Positions 9,109 through 16,874 are shown, counted from the stretch's first letter. The stretch is 64,000 bases of DNA from Prevotella aff. ruminicola Tc2-24 (GCF_900110895.1 NZ_FOIQ01000002.1:311810-375809), one strand, 5' to 3'. Notes: generated from the letters alone by a model not told the origin. Numbers and translations are program-made.

Positions 9109-9645
9109 TTAGTCGCCCTGAGCCGATGCCACGGCGAAGCTCGAGATGGGAATCTTCTCCTGGTAAGCCACCTGCTTACCGTTCACGGTCTTGGTCTTGC
9201 GCGCCACCACGTAGGCCGCCTTGAACGTGCAGTCGCCCTTCAGGGCGCGACTGGTCAGCTTCTCCCCCTTCGTGTTCTCAGGGATGAAACGCAGGTGAAC
9301 GCCCGCGATCAGGTTGTCTATGCCCGTGTTCATCGCCTCCTCCACAGACATTGGAATCTTCTTGCTCTCGCTCTCGATTATGGGTGTGAACGTGCCGAAT
9401 CCGTCGAGCTTCACGGGCTGTCCCTGGATGGCCATCTCCTTCAGGCAGCTCACGATGTGCTGCAGCACGAGTACCGCCATGGGGTAGTCCACCAGCTTGC
9501 CGTGCTCCGTCAGGTGCTTGGCGAAGCCCTTCAGGTTCAGCGGCTCTTTCGAGTCGGCCTCGGGGTAATACTTTCCGTAGCCGATGTTCTCCGGGTTTCT
9601 GTTCTGTCTCAGGTTCACAGGAAATGCAATAACTTCTGTTGCCAT
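9109..9645 (-). CDS. HU-family DNA-binding protein, Bacteroidales accessory type
   Basis: 178 residues from the ATG at 9645; an upstream in-frame ATG at 9723 lies ahead of the promoter and is unlikely. It matches the long HU-like (HU-HIG) proteins of Bacteroidales: the region YPMAVLVLQHIVSCLKEM, then GxPVKLDGFGTFTP near residue 85, corresponding to the HU beta arm core. A C-terminal extension of about 60 residues follows. It should bind or bend DNA, and such genes lie beside DUF4248, DUF3987 and lysozyme/amidase genes, often near capsule loci. It forms an operon with the 34-residue peptide and is divergent from the DUF4248 gene. Confidence 0.87.
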   Translation of the reverse strand: MATEVIAFPVNLRQNRNPENIGYGKYYPEADSKEPLNLKGFAKHLTEHGKLVDYPMAVLVLQHIVSCLKEMAIQGQPVKLDGFGTFTPIIESESKKIPMSVEEAMNTGIDNLIAGVHLRFIPENTKGEKLTSRALKGDCTFKAAYVVARKTKTVNGKQVAYQEKIPISSFAVASAQGD

Positions 9646-9692
9646 AATTAAAAATCGTTGGGTCGAAATGTTGTACGATTGTTTTGTCGCTG

Positions 9693-9700
9693 CAAAGTTA
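9693..9700 (-). promoter_or_regulatory. Promoter -7 box of the HU/smalltalk operon
   Basis: The complement reads TAACTTTG, matching TAnnTTTG, 48 bases upstream of the HU-like start codon. Confidence 0.6.
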
Positions 9701-9750
9701 CGACAAATCGCGCCAGTCACCAAGCATTTTCCTTGAGCGAATCCTGTTGT

Positions 9751-9790
9751 TGCACGTTATGGCACATTATGGCACATTATGGCACGTTAT
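9751..9790. repeat. Four tandem 10-base repeats in the HU/DUF4248 divergent region
   Basis: Four abutting copies of a 10-mer with consensus GGCACATTAT (the first is TGCACGTTAT, the last GGCACGTTAT). They sit midway between the divergent promoters of the HU-like and DUF4248 genes. The 10-base period places every copy on the same face of the helix, as in iteron or operator arrays. The binding factor is unknown. Confidence 0.75.
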
Positions 9791-9836
9791 GCTCGGATTC
9801 CTATGCGTTTTTTGCCGATTTCTCGTGTTTTTTTCG

Positions 9837-9844
9837 TACCTTTG
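9837..9844 (+). promoter_or_regulatory. Promoter -7 box of the DUF4248 gene
   Basis: TACCTTTG matches TAnnTTTG; the start codon of the DUF4248 protein follows 35 bases later. Confidence 0.65.
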
Positions 9845-9878
9845 TAGGTGGAATCAAACGCGATTCCGCCCTCGACAA

Positions 9879-10124
9879 ATGCAAGAAAAACAACCCTTTT
9901 CCGCCTCTGGCACCCCAACGAACACCCACCTCCATCAGTCTGCCCTCGGACGTACCGAACTAGCACAGCAGTATTTCCCCTTTGTCCAGTCCCCGTCGGC
10001 ATGGCGAAAACTGCGCCAGCTTCTGGCCGACGAGCCGTCGTTAAGCCACCTCGCCACCCTCCGCCGCAGGACGTTCCTTCCTACGGAAGTAAACAAAATT
10101 TATCAGGTGCTCGGCCGACCCTGA
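9879..10124 (+). CDS. DUF4248 family protein
   Basis: 81 residues from the ATG at 9879. The core reads GRTELAQQYFPF...SAWRKLRQLL...FLPTEVNKIYQVLG, the arrangement I recall for DUF4248, a small Bacteroidales family of unknown function that looks like a helix-turn-helix or MerR-like domain and accompanies HU-like, DUF3987 and amidase/lysozyme genes. The frame extends far upstream without a stop, but the promoter position and the family's usual length fix this start. An overlapping longer frame in the region has low-complexity composition and was not accepted. Confidence 0.78.
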   Translation: MQEKQPFSASGTPTNTHLHQSALGRTELAQQYFPFVQSPSAWRKLRQLLADEPSLSHLATLRRRTFLPTEVNKIYQVLGRP

Positions 10125-10145
10125 ACGCCCCACTTTCAGGGCGTT
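10124..10145 (+). terminator. Hairpin at the end of the DUF4248 gene
   Basis: A 7-base stem (10124-10130 with 10139-10145) directly after the stop codon, with a short TTTC tail. It is a modest terminator candidate. Confidence 0.45.
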
Positions 10146-10340
10146 TCAGCGCCCTCTGGGTTTCCTTCGGGGAAAGACAGATTTTCCGTCGACGAACCAC
10201 CCGTTTTCCTCCGAGCATACCGCGACGGTGCTGGGAGCCTTCCGTAGCCTTGTCTTCGGAAGTGCCGATTTTGTAAATTTATTCTATCAATATTCACTTT
10301 GCCGAAGCAGTCTTATCCCTGAAAAAACGTTGAATCAAAA

Positions 10341-10528
10341 TTGGACAATTGGACAATTGGACAAAAAGTTTTTTCTTTGTCGAAGTCAAGACAAAGAAAA
10401 AAATAATTAATATATTATATTATATTAATTATATTATATATTATAATATATAATATAATTAAATTCTTGTCATTAGCACCGTCTGTTCCAATCGAATTTA
10501 AGTTTTGTCCAATTGTCCAATTGTCCAA
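10341..10528. repeat. Inverted TTGGACAA arrays around an A/T palindrome
   Basis: Three tandem copies of the 8-mer TTGGACAA run from 10341 to 10364, followed by AAA. The exact reverse complement (TTTTG, then repeats of TCCAATTG) lies at 10503-10528. Between them, 10397-10465 is 69 bases of only A and T, built of AATTATA/TATTAAT-like palindromic words. The whole could extrude as a cruciform or mark a replication or recombination site. Direct copies of the TTGGACAA array occur at 14877 and 23321. Confidence 0.8.
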
Positions 10529-10632
10529 TCACCATTTCAGTCGTCCAAACACCATGCCCATCGTACTGCCCCTCAAAACGAATTTTTTCAAAAAAAATCA
10601 CCCTAACGCTTGCTTGTTCAGAATATTATGCT

Positions 10633-10640
10633 TATATTTG
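10633..10640 (+). promoter_or_regulatory. Promoter -7 box for the 10.8-12.4 kb genes
   Basis: TATATTTG matches TAnnTTTG, giving a transcript start near 10647 and a leader of about 180 bases before the first open frame. Confidence 0.55.
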
Positions 10641-10676
10641 CACCAGAATTATAAGAAACACCAAGTTTTGGGTCGG

Positions 10677-10716
10677 GGGGAGGAACAAATCACTTTGTGA
10701 CTCCCCTCCCTTTTTT
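10677..10716 (+). terminator. Leader hairpin with U tract, possible attenuator
   Basis: A two-part stem: GGGGAG pairs with CTCCCC, and inside it ACAAA pairs with TTTGT, the two helices separated by opposed GA steps. It is followed by TCCC and six T residues. It lies in the leader of the downstream genes, so it could attenuate transcription. Confidence 0.5.
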
Positions 10717-10829
10717 AAAAAGGAAACCTGTCGTGATCTTGAATCTGAACTAGGCACTACTACTCACGATCTTTTTGAACACAAAAAGCCCTGAGTCATC
10801 AGGCATGAACTCAATAACCTTTTCGAAAT

Positions 10830-11051
10830 ATGAGAATTACAAACGAAGAACTGCAAGGCAGTCATCTATGGGGCGTCCTGACAGCCGACGGCCTCAACGT
10901 ACTGAAACGTGTGTCTAAACTGTTATGGGCGCTCTGCCATCCCGTACGCCGACCAAGAGTCGTGGTCGTCAACCAAGTGAACCTTTACCTCGTAGACAGC
11001 TCTACGACGGTCGTGATCATGGAGAACACAGGTACCATCCAAAACTCCTGA
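10830..11051 (+). CDS. Hypothetical protein, 73 residues
   Basis: An open frame of 73 codons ending 5 bases before the next gene. Nothing in it is recognised. Its end contains the word IMENTGTI, which resembles ILENTGSL in the following protein, hinting at a short shared motif. There is no clear ribosome site. It could be a real small gene or only a leader reading frame. Confidence 0.35.
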   Translation: MRITNEELQGSHLWGVLTADGLNVLKRVSKLLWALCHPVRRPRVVVVNQVNLYLVDSSTTVVIMENTGTIQNS

Positions 11052-11056
11052 CGACT

Positions 11057-11527
11057 ATGAACGACGAACTGAAAATGCGATTGTTTCAGGCGATCGCATC
11101 CGGCGGCCTCAGGGTAACGAACCTGATACTGGAGAACACGGGAAGCCTTTATTTCAACGACTACGGTACGGCGGAGGGCCAGCGGCGGCAGGTGCTGAGC
11201 AGAGAGGCCATCGGCAGGGCTGTGAAGGCCGTGCAGGACCAGTTCTGGGGCAACTCCTCCTATGCCATCATCTTCTGTGCGCTGCGCGACTGTTTCGACT
11301 ATACCGAGAATGCCAGTCTCTTCGAGTCGACGATCAACGAGCTGCAGCAGGAGTATGCCCTCGACTATGCCTGTCCGCAGAACACCATCTACAGCACGTT
11401 CCACAACAACACCTATCTGCAACTGCCCGTAGACAAGTGGGAGGCCAACCACGTGAAGCCCCGCTCCGTGCTTCTTGTCAAGGCATTCAGGACAGCCCTG
11501 GAGCGAGAGTTGGATAGTTTTAGGTAG
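11057..11527 (+). CDS. Conserved-looking hypothetical protein, 156 residues
   Basis: Start chosen at the ATG at 11057, five bases after the preceding stop; upstream in-frame sequence is Arg/Pro-rich and looks non-coding. The protein is soluble, of mixed alpha/beta composition, with no signal peptide and no recognised motif. It sits inside the DUF4248/DUF3987 module, whose genes often include small unknowns. Codon use resembles the neighbours. Confidence 0.6.
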   Translation: MNDELKMRLFQAIASGGLRVTNLILENTGSLYFNDYGTAEGQRRQVLSREAIGRAVKAVQDQFWGNSSYAIIFCALRDCFDYTENASLFESTINELQQEYALDYACPQNTIYSTFHNNTYLQLPVDKWEANHVKPRSVLLVKAFRTALERELDSFR

Positions 11528-11626
11528 ACCTAAAGGAAATAGCCCGTAGTTTTAGTTTTTCGCCAAAGACTTTTAGTTTTTGTCTTAGACACGCTAAAGG
11601 TCCTTGGCTGCCATCCCTTTTGTGAT

Positions 11627-11634
11627 TAATTTTG
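11627..11634 (+). promoter_or_regulatory. Promoter -7 box before the 106-residue gene
   Basis: TAATTTTG matches TAnnTTTG, with a TTG at 11604-11606 at the right -33 distance. Just upstream, 11548-11588 carries two copies of TTTTAGTTTTT. Confidence 0.5.
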
Positions 11635-11668
11635 CACCGTCTGAATACGACAACAGACCATACAGGCA

Positions 11669-11989
11669 ATGATAAAGAACATTGAAATCGAGGCAGGAGT
11701 CATGAAGCGACTCACCGAAGGCAGGTATGTAGAGGGCTCGCTCCACCGCGACCAGCAAACAGGCCGCCTGAGGTTCAGGGCCTACAACCGCAGTCCGCGC
11801 CGTAAGGGTAAGGATCGTCTGGTGTGCCAGTTGGAACACGGCTGGATGAAAGAGAGTTCACAGCGCATCCGTTTCTACAGCAGTGTGCGCAAGTCGCTGG
11901 GTTGGCGTCTGATCGACCTGGCCATGCACCGCGAACTGAAGCATGCGATGGGTGTGCTCGAAGTTGAGAACCTGTTAGACAACGTATGA
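11669..11989 (+). CDS. Small basic protein of the DUF3987 module
   Basis: 106 residues, basic, with the segment RKGKDRLVCQLEHGWMKESSQRIR in which a KDRL-CxLEHGW-KES pattern stands out. I recall similar small proteins next to Bacteroidales DUF3987/lysozyme modules, but no function is known. The strongly basic first half suggests nucleic-acid contact; this is inference. A second ATG at 11702 is possible as start. The stop overlaps the region holding the ribosome site of the lysozyme gene. Confidence 0.6.
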   Translation: MIKNIEIEAGVMKRLTEGRYVEGSLHRDQQTGRLRFRAYNRSPRRKGKDRLVCQLEHGWMKESSQRIRFYSSVRKSLGWRLIDLAMHRELKHAMGVLEVENLLDNV

Positions 11990-12003
11990 AAGGAGGCCAG
12001 ACG

Positions 12004-12435
12004 ATGATGTTACCAAGCGAACAACTGATTCAGAAACTGATGACCTTCGAGGGTCTGCGGCTCTTGGCCTACCTCGACGCGGCAGGCGTGCCCACGATCG
12101 GCTACGGCCACACGCGGGGCGTGAAGATGGGCGACCGAATCACGGCCTACTGGGCCTGCGAGCTGTTGCGGCGCGATGTCGACGAGGTGTGCCGCGAGGT
12201 GATGGCCCTCGGTGTCGTCAAGACACAGGGACAGCTCGACGCCCTTGTGTCGTTTGCCTTCAACCTGGGCATCCGCCAGCTGCGGCGCTCCACGCTCCTG
12301 AAGCAGATACTTCGGGGCGCCTCCGAGCAGACCATCAGGCGCGAGTTCATGCGCTGGGTCTATGCCGACGGCAAGCGGCTGAGGGGCCTTGTGGCTCGAC
12401 GTGAATGGGAAATGAATCGATTCTTTGAAAGCTGA
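12004..12435 (+). CDS. GH24 phage-type lysozyme
   Basis: 143 residues from the ATG at 12004, chosen because a strong AAAGGAGG sits 8 bases before it; an in-frame ATG at 11986 is before that site. It cleaves the MurNAc-GlcNAc bond of peptidoglycan. The catalytic triad has exactly T4-lysozyme spacing: Glu16 in FEG, Asp25 in YLD and Thr31 in PTIGYGH. There is no signal peptide, as in classical endolysins that need a holin or lysis for release. In many Bacteroides modules of this type an amidase occupies this place. It lies between a basic small protein and the DUF3987 gene. Confidence 0.9.
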   Translation: MMLPSEQLIQKLMTFEGLRLLAYLDAAGVPTIGYGHTRGVKMGDRITAYWACELLRRDVDEVCREVMALGVVKTQGQLDALVSFAFNLGIRQLRRSTLLKQILRGASEQTIRREFMRWVYADGKRLRGLVARREWEMNRFFES

Positions 12436-12440
12436 AAGTT

Positions 12441-14876
12441 ATGTTTTGTTACCAGAGAAATTTAAGTCATCCCACCCAGCCCGTCGACGAGGCACAGTTC
12501 TATGCGCTCGTCGGCTCGGCCAGATGTTCGGAGCTGATCGACCAGTTCCGTGCGACGGGCGACGCCCAGTACAAGCGCCGTCTGCCGGCCTTTATCTTCC
12601 AGGCCACCTTCGACGAGACCACCTCCAAGTCGGGCCGTGTAGGCCGCTGGCGCAAGCAGAGCGCCACCCGGCTCACGGGTCTCTGTGTGATGGATGTCGA
12701 CCATGTGGACCACCCCCGTGAGGTGTTCGCCGCCTGGCAGTCGCTCGATTTCGATGCCCTCGGCATCCTGCTCGTCTATGTCACCCCCAGCGGAAAGGGT
12801 CTGAAGGTCGTCTTCAAGGCCGACGCCGCCAAGGGCAACCTCATCGACAACCAACACGCCATGGCACGGGTGCTGGGTGTCGAGGTCGACGAGAGCTGCA
12901 AGGACGCCAGTCGCATGAGTTTTATATGTAAAGAAACTGACATTTTATACATCAATAAAGCACTTTTTAGCTATGAAAACAAACCGTTTGCTGAGCGATA
13001 TGATGCTCTATATCGAGACAATCATTCACAGGCTACGAAAGCGACTGTAACCCCTCCCACGGTCCCATCAGCCCCCCATTTCAAGGGCTGTCCTTACAGT
13101 GAGATCATCCGTGAGTGGTGGAAGTGCCAGGGCGGAGAGCCGCAGGAGGGCGAGCGCAATGTCCGCCTCTACCAACTGGCCGTCAGTCTGCGCGCCATCT
13201 GCGACAACAACAAGGCCCTGCTCCTGCAGGTCATGCCCCGTCTGGGGCTCGACGAGCAAGAGCTCATCTCCATCATCGACTCCGCCTGTAAAGAGCCGCC
13301 CAAGGGCATCTCCAGAGCATTGCGCGAGGTTCTCGCCAACATCGACCGCACACGGTCCCTGAGCCCTCAACGGTCCCTGAGCCTGTCGCGGTCCCTGAGC
13401 TTGTCGAAGGGCAAACCGCAACACTTGTCGAAGGGAGAACCGCAACCCCTTTTGCAAGACCAATCCCCCGAAAGCCCTCTCGCCGTCGAAGTCCTCAACA
13501 CCCAACTCGAGGCATGGGGAAAGGAGATCGAGGCGCTGATGGACGACTACCCCATGCTGCGCGACCTCTGCGCAGGACTGAAACGCAGTCAGTATCCTGC
13601 CGCCCTCTTCGTGGGTGGCGGTGCGCTCATGACCCTGATGACACGCTGCTGGTACCGCTTCTACCACCGTCCCCAACAGGAGCGCCGTCTGAACTGCTCA
13701 CTGTATATCATCGGCCATCCCGCCTCCAACAAGTCGATGGCCGACGATATCTGCGATGTGCTGATGGCACCCATCGAGGCCGCCGACAGGGAAGGCAAGG
13801 AGGCGCTGAACCGCTACAAGCAGGACCTGAAGAAGAAGGCCGCCAACAAGGAAGGCAAGGACAAGCCCAAGGGCATCATCCGCATCCACCCCTCGCGCAC
13901 CTCCAACGGCCAGCTGATCCAGGATATGCTCAACGCCTGCGAGATCGTCGACAGCAAGGAGATGCAGCTCCATATGTTCACCTTCGACACCGAGCTCGAC
14001 AACTCCATCACCCTGCAGAAGGGCGGCTCGTGGATCGACAAGCAGTCGATGGAGCTCAAAGCCTTCCATAACGAAAAAGACGGACAGATGTACCAGAACT
14101 CCGACTCGCCCGTCGATGAGTTCAGAGTGACGTGGAACTACATCTATACAGGCACCCCGATCGCCCTGAAGAAGAAGGTCAACGAGCGCAATTTCGGCAG
14201 CGGTCTCAGTACCCGTCTGGCCGTCATCCCCATGCCCAAGACCAACTTCGAGATGATCAGTTTCGAAGAGCAGCGGAGCATCGACTGGGAGCGCCTGGAG
14301 CGCATGAAGATGTGGGCCTACAAGCTCGACAGCCGTGCAGGCGAACTGCCGTTGTGGTCGCTGGTGAAGCACCTTTACGACTGGACGAAGAACCGCATGA
14401 CAGATGCCGCCGAGGACCAGAGCGAGGCCAACGAGCTCATGCTGAAGCGTGTGCCCTACCATGCCCTGAACTATGCCGCCCCCTATATCGATATGCGCCA
14501 TTTCTCCTCGCTCCATACAGAGGGCAAGCAGTGGCGCGGCACCTACGAGACAGACGAGACCGACTGGAAGCTCTGCGAGCTCATCGCCCGCATCCAGTAC
14601 GCCACCCAGCAGCATTTCTTCGGGGTCCTCGCCGAGAAATACTTCGACGACATGAACAACGACGTACAGACTGCGAGCCATCGCCACCAGCAGCGCTCTA
14701 TCGACGGCTACAACCGTCTGCCCGACATCTTCACCCGAGACGACGTGATGCGGTGCTACGGCTACGACAAGCCCGATGCCGCCTACAAGAAGATTCTACG
14801 TCTGAAGGCCGACGGCTATGTGGAAGACGACAAGGAGCACGGCTGTTTCAAGAAACTCGCCCAACTGCTGACCTGA
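12441..14876 (+). CDS. VirE_N (BT4734-like) and DUF3987 protein
   Basis: 811 residues, cytoplasmic. Residues about 20-190 match the BT4734-like/VirE N-terminal domain (LTGLCVMDVDHVD, then VYVTPSGKGLKVVF), related to primase-polymerase folds. Residues about 340-800 match DUF3987 (LYIIGHPASNKS near 420, then WNYIYTGTP near 565), which resembles phage or plasmid primase-helicase modules. The protein is a hallmark of this Bacteroidales accessory module; its exact role is not established. The linker at residues about 305-335 is a Ser-Leu repeat created by inserted DNA repeats. It begins 5 bases after the lysozyme stop. Confidence 0.82.
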   Translation: MFCYQRNLSHPTQPVDEAQFYALVGSARCSELIDQFRATGDAQYKRRLPAFIFQATFDETTSKSGRVGRWRKQSATRLTGLCVMDVDHVDHPREVFAAWQSLDFDALGILLVYVTPSGKGLKVVFKADAAKGNLIDNQHAMARVLGVEVDESCKDASRMSFICKETDILYINKALFSYENKPFAERYDALYRDNHSQATKATVTPPTVPSAPHFKGCPYSEIIREWWKCQGGEPQEGERNVRLYQLAVSLRAICDNNKALLLQVMPRLGLDEQELISIIDSACKEPPKGISRALREVLANIDRTRSLSPQRSLSLSRSLSLSKGKPQHLSKGEPQPLLQDQSPESPLAVEVLNTQLEAWGKEIEALMDDYPMLRDLCAGLKRSQYPAALFVGGGALMTLMTRCWYRFYHRPQQERRLNCSLYIIGHPASNKSMADDICDVLMAPIEAADREGKEALNRYKQDLKKKAANKEGKDKPKGIIRIHPSRTSNGQLIQDMLNACEIVDSKEMQLHMFTFDTELDNSITLQKGGSWIDKQSMELKAFHNEKDGQMYQNSDSPVDEFRVTWNYIYTGTPIALKKKVNERNFGSGLSTRLAVIPMPKTNFEMISFEEQRSIDWERLERMKMWAYKLDSRAGELPLWSLVKHLYDWTKNRMTDAAEDQSEANELMLKRVPYHALNYAAPYIDMRHFSSLHTEGKQWRGTYETDETDWKLCELIARIQYATQQHFFGVLAEKYFDDMNNDVQTASHRHQQRSIDGYNRLPDIFTRDDVMRCYGYDKPDAAYKKILRLKADGYVEDDKEHGCFKKLAQLLT
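13353..13435. repeat. REP-like repeats inside the DUF3987 coding sequence
   Basis: Three head-to-tail starts of a unit CGGTCCCTGAGC (13353, 13371, 13389), the third continuing as TTGTCGAAGGG. A fourth partial CTTGTCGAAGGG is at 13424. The unit resembles the widely scattered repeat whose complement reads CCCTTCGACAAGCTCAGG. It has inserted in frame, encoding RSLS/SLSKG on the plus strand and LRQAQGP-like words on the other. Confidence 0.75.
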
Positions 14877-14929
14877 TTGGACAATTGGACAATTGGACAA
14901 AAACTTTTTCCGATAATTCAATGCAATCC
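14877..14929. repeat. Left boundary repeat of the defence island
   Basis: Three tandem TTGGACAA units begin directly after the DUF3987 stop codon and run into an A/T-rich tail. Bases 14885-14929 match 23321-23365 at about 40 of 45 positions in direct orientation. The two copies bracket the AT-rich block. Confidence 0.8.
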
Positions 14930-15033
14930 GTTACCCTGGGAGGGGGTAGCGGATTTCTCTACGCTCATCCCTCGACTGATACCTATTTTTGGGTATAAAG
15001 TTTTTGTTTTCAGTAAAATAATTCGGAAAATAA

Positions 15034-15126
15034 TTGTTTATTCGGAATTAAGTTGTATCTTTGCAATGTTTTTCATAGTATTAGATTAAAGTTAACAACG
15101 AGGGATGCAGCGGCATCCCGTTTTTG
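15034..15126 (+). ncRNA. Short promoter-terminator unit, possible small RNA
   Basis: A -33 TTG at 15034-15036 and -7 TATCTTTG at 15056-15063 have 19 bases between them. About 35 bases after the expected transcript start comes a strong hairpin: GGGATGC at 15102-15108 pairs with GCATCCC at 15113-15119 around an AGCG loop, followed by GTTTTTG. No open frame fits between. This could be a short RNA of about 55 nucleotides or a promoter-attenuator ahead of the Zorya-like operon. Bases 15127-15276 hold nothing else that I recognise. Confidence 0.45.
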
Positions 15127-15276
15127 TTACAAGAAACAATCATCAACTCGCCCTAACTGACCCGATAATATACAAACGATAGTGCTTCACGACTGCTACC
15201 ATCTAAAGTATGGGGGGCAAATTATACGGTTGATTGACTACAACAATATGATTGAAAATATAATATAGTATCAAGA

Positions 15277-16872
15277 ATGGACTTTATTAAAGACATTATC
15301 CCGTACATATCCTATTTATGGATAGTTGTTATTCTTGTAGCAATCTGGGCATGGTTTTACATTAACCATCAGAAGGACAATTCCATGCTGATTGCTAATC
15401 GCCATCGTATTGAAATGATACCGTCTGCGGTGTCAACACTTGGTGTGCTTGGCACATTCTTAGGTATTACTTTGGGATTACTTTGTTTTAATACTCAGGA
15501 CTTAACCACAAGCATACCAGAACTACTGGAAGGACTTAAGACGGCATTTTTCACGTCGCTTGCAGGTATGATTGCTTCTTTGGTATTATCAAAGAGAATA
15601 AACAACCTATATGATGAAGAAACTGGTGGTGTTTCTGATATAAACCAAGCAGCAGGTGTGATTTGCAAATCAGTTTCTGAATTCCAAGAGGAATCAACAA
15701 AGCAAGCACAGGCACAAGTGGTTTTCTACAACCTCGTGCAGACTATTATTCAGAAGATGGATGCAAATATTGAAACGATGAGTGCCAATGTAAACAGTCT
15801 GAATACAGCAGCAAACGACATTGCCCTTCAACTCCAAAATGTAGCAACCAGTTCTGCCGCTATAGCTCTGACATCTGAAGCAATAAGGGGTGGTATTGAC
15901 AATATTGATGGATCAGCAACGAGCCTGCTAACCTCTGTTGGTAACGTTGAAGAATCAGTAAAGACAAATACTGAGTTTACAAAAGAAATCCATACTCACG
16001 TAGGAGAAATGATAGATCATACGGAGGCTATGGTATCGACAGAGGGCGAAGTGTCTGATAAGATAACAAATCTCACAAATAAACTTCATGGTGAGGTTGT
16101 CGATATTGAAGATAAGATGAAAGAAACGAATGAGTTGTTGGAACGCAAGTTCGATGAATTCTCCGAACTCTTGAAGAAGAATAATACAGAAGCGTTGGTT
16201 GAGGTGATGAAGCGTGTAACAGAAGAATTCCAATCACAGATGAATGCTCTGATAAGCAAGCTGGTTCAGGAAAACTTCGATCAACTTAATAAGAGTGTGG
16301 AGAAACTGAATCAATGGCAAATTGAAAACAAAGCGATGATTCAGTCACTCACATCGCAGTATCAACAGATGGCAGAAAACTTTGAGGGCACATCCTTATC
16401 TCTTACTAAGGTAAAAGAGGATACCCGTTTACTTGTTAGTGATGGCGGAAAACTCGAACAACTAGTTAACACGCTTAATGAAGTCATCGTTCAGGATGAG
16501 AAATTCAAGTTGATATCAACGGATCTACAGAAGACAGCAGACCTTTCGAAATCCAACATGGAAAGTTTCGATCAATCAACAAGGCAACTAAATGAATGGG
16601 TTAAGAAACAACGTAATTTCACTGATGCTGTCACTGTGCTTGTCAAGAAGTTAGAGGAATTAAATGAAATGCGTAATTACGCGAGTACGTTCTGGAAAGA
16701 AACTAGAGATGGAATGAATGATGCCGTTGGTATCGTCAAGGATGGTACCCAGCAACTGAACAGACAAATTACGGGCCTTGACCAACAGTTCTATGCTCGT
16801 TTGAGTACCACTCTTGCAAACTTGGATGCTTGTATTCAATCACTCATTAATAACGCTAGAAATAATAGGTAA
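15277..16872 (+). CDS. zorA: ZorA-like MotA/ExbB-family motor protein with coiled-coil tail
   Basis: 531 residues. Three membrane helices (about 11-30, 52-72 and 87-106) carry MotA/TolQ/ExbB signatures: STLGVLGTFLGITLGL in helix 2 and GLKTAFFTSLAGM in helix 3. The remaining 400 residues are almost entirely helical and heptad-like (runs such as NLTNKLHGEVVDIEDKMKE), forming a long cytoplasmic tail. This is the plan of ZorA, whose pentamer and ZorB form a proton-driven motor that senses phage infection at the envelope. A plain ExbB or TolQ is only about 230 residues and lacks this tail. It is followed 2 bases later by a ZorB-like gene and then by an HNH gene, which supports Zorya type II. The gene is AT-rich relative to the flanks. 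Confidence 0.82.
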   Translation: MDFIKDIIPYISYLWIVVILVAIWAWFYINHQKDNSMLIANRHRIEMIPSAVSTLGVLGTFLGITLGLLCFNTQDLTTSIPELLEGLKTAFFTSLAGMIASLVLSKRINNLYDEETGGVSDINQAAGVICKSVSEFQEESTKQAQAQVVFYNLVQTIIQKMDANIETMSANVNSLNTAANDIALQLQNVATSSAAIALTSEAIRGGIDNIDGSATSLLTSVGNVEESVKTNTEFTKEIHTHVGEMIDHTEAMVSTEGEVSDKITNLTNKLHGEVVDIEDKMKETNELLERKFDEFSELLKKNNTEALVEVMKRVTEEFQSQMNALISKLVQENFDQLNKSVEKLNQWQIENKAMIQSLTSQYQQMAENFEGTSLSLTKVKEDTRLLVSDGGKLEQLVNTLNEVIVQDEKFKLISTDLQKTADLSKSNMESFDQSTRQLNEWVKKQRNFTDAVTVLVKKLEELNEMRNYASTFWKETRDGMNDAVGIVKDGTQQLNRQITGLDQQFYARLSTTLANLDACIQSLINNARNNR

Positions 16873-16874
16873 GG

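Larger units (their letters stand above)
10146..10829. other. Long non-coding interval with repeats and a leader promoter
   Basis: Nearly 700 bases with no acceptable gene. Its first 180 bases hold GC-rich sequence with several short hairpins. Then come the inverted TTGGACAA arrays around a 69-base pure A/T tract, and finally a promoter and leader at 10633-10829. The longest open frames here are low-complexity, lack a ribosome site and have no recognisable features. Confidence 0.6.

Noticed and set aside
9751..9790. CRISPR-like array
   Set aside because: The repeats are 10 bases and contiguous, without spacers, and there are no cas genes in the window.
9848..10276. 142-codon frame overlapping the DUF4248 gene
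   Set aside because: Proline/arginine-rich low-complexity product; the other frame matches DUF4248 and ends with a hairpin.
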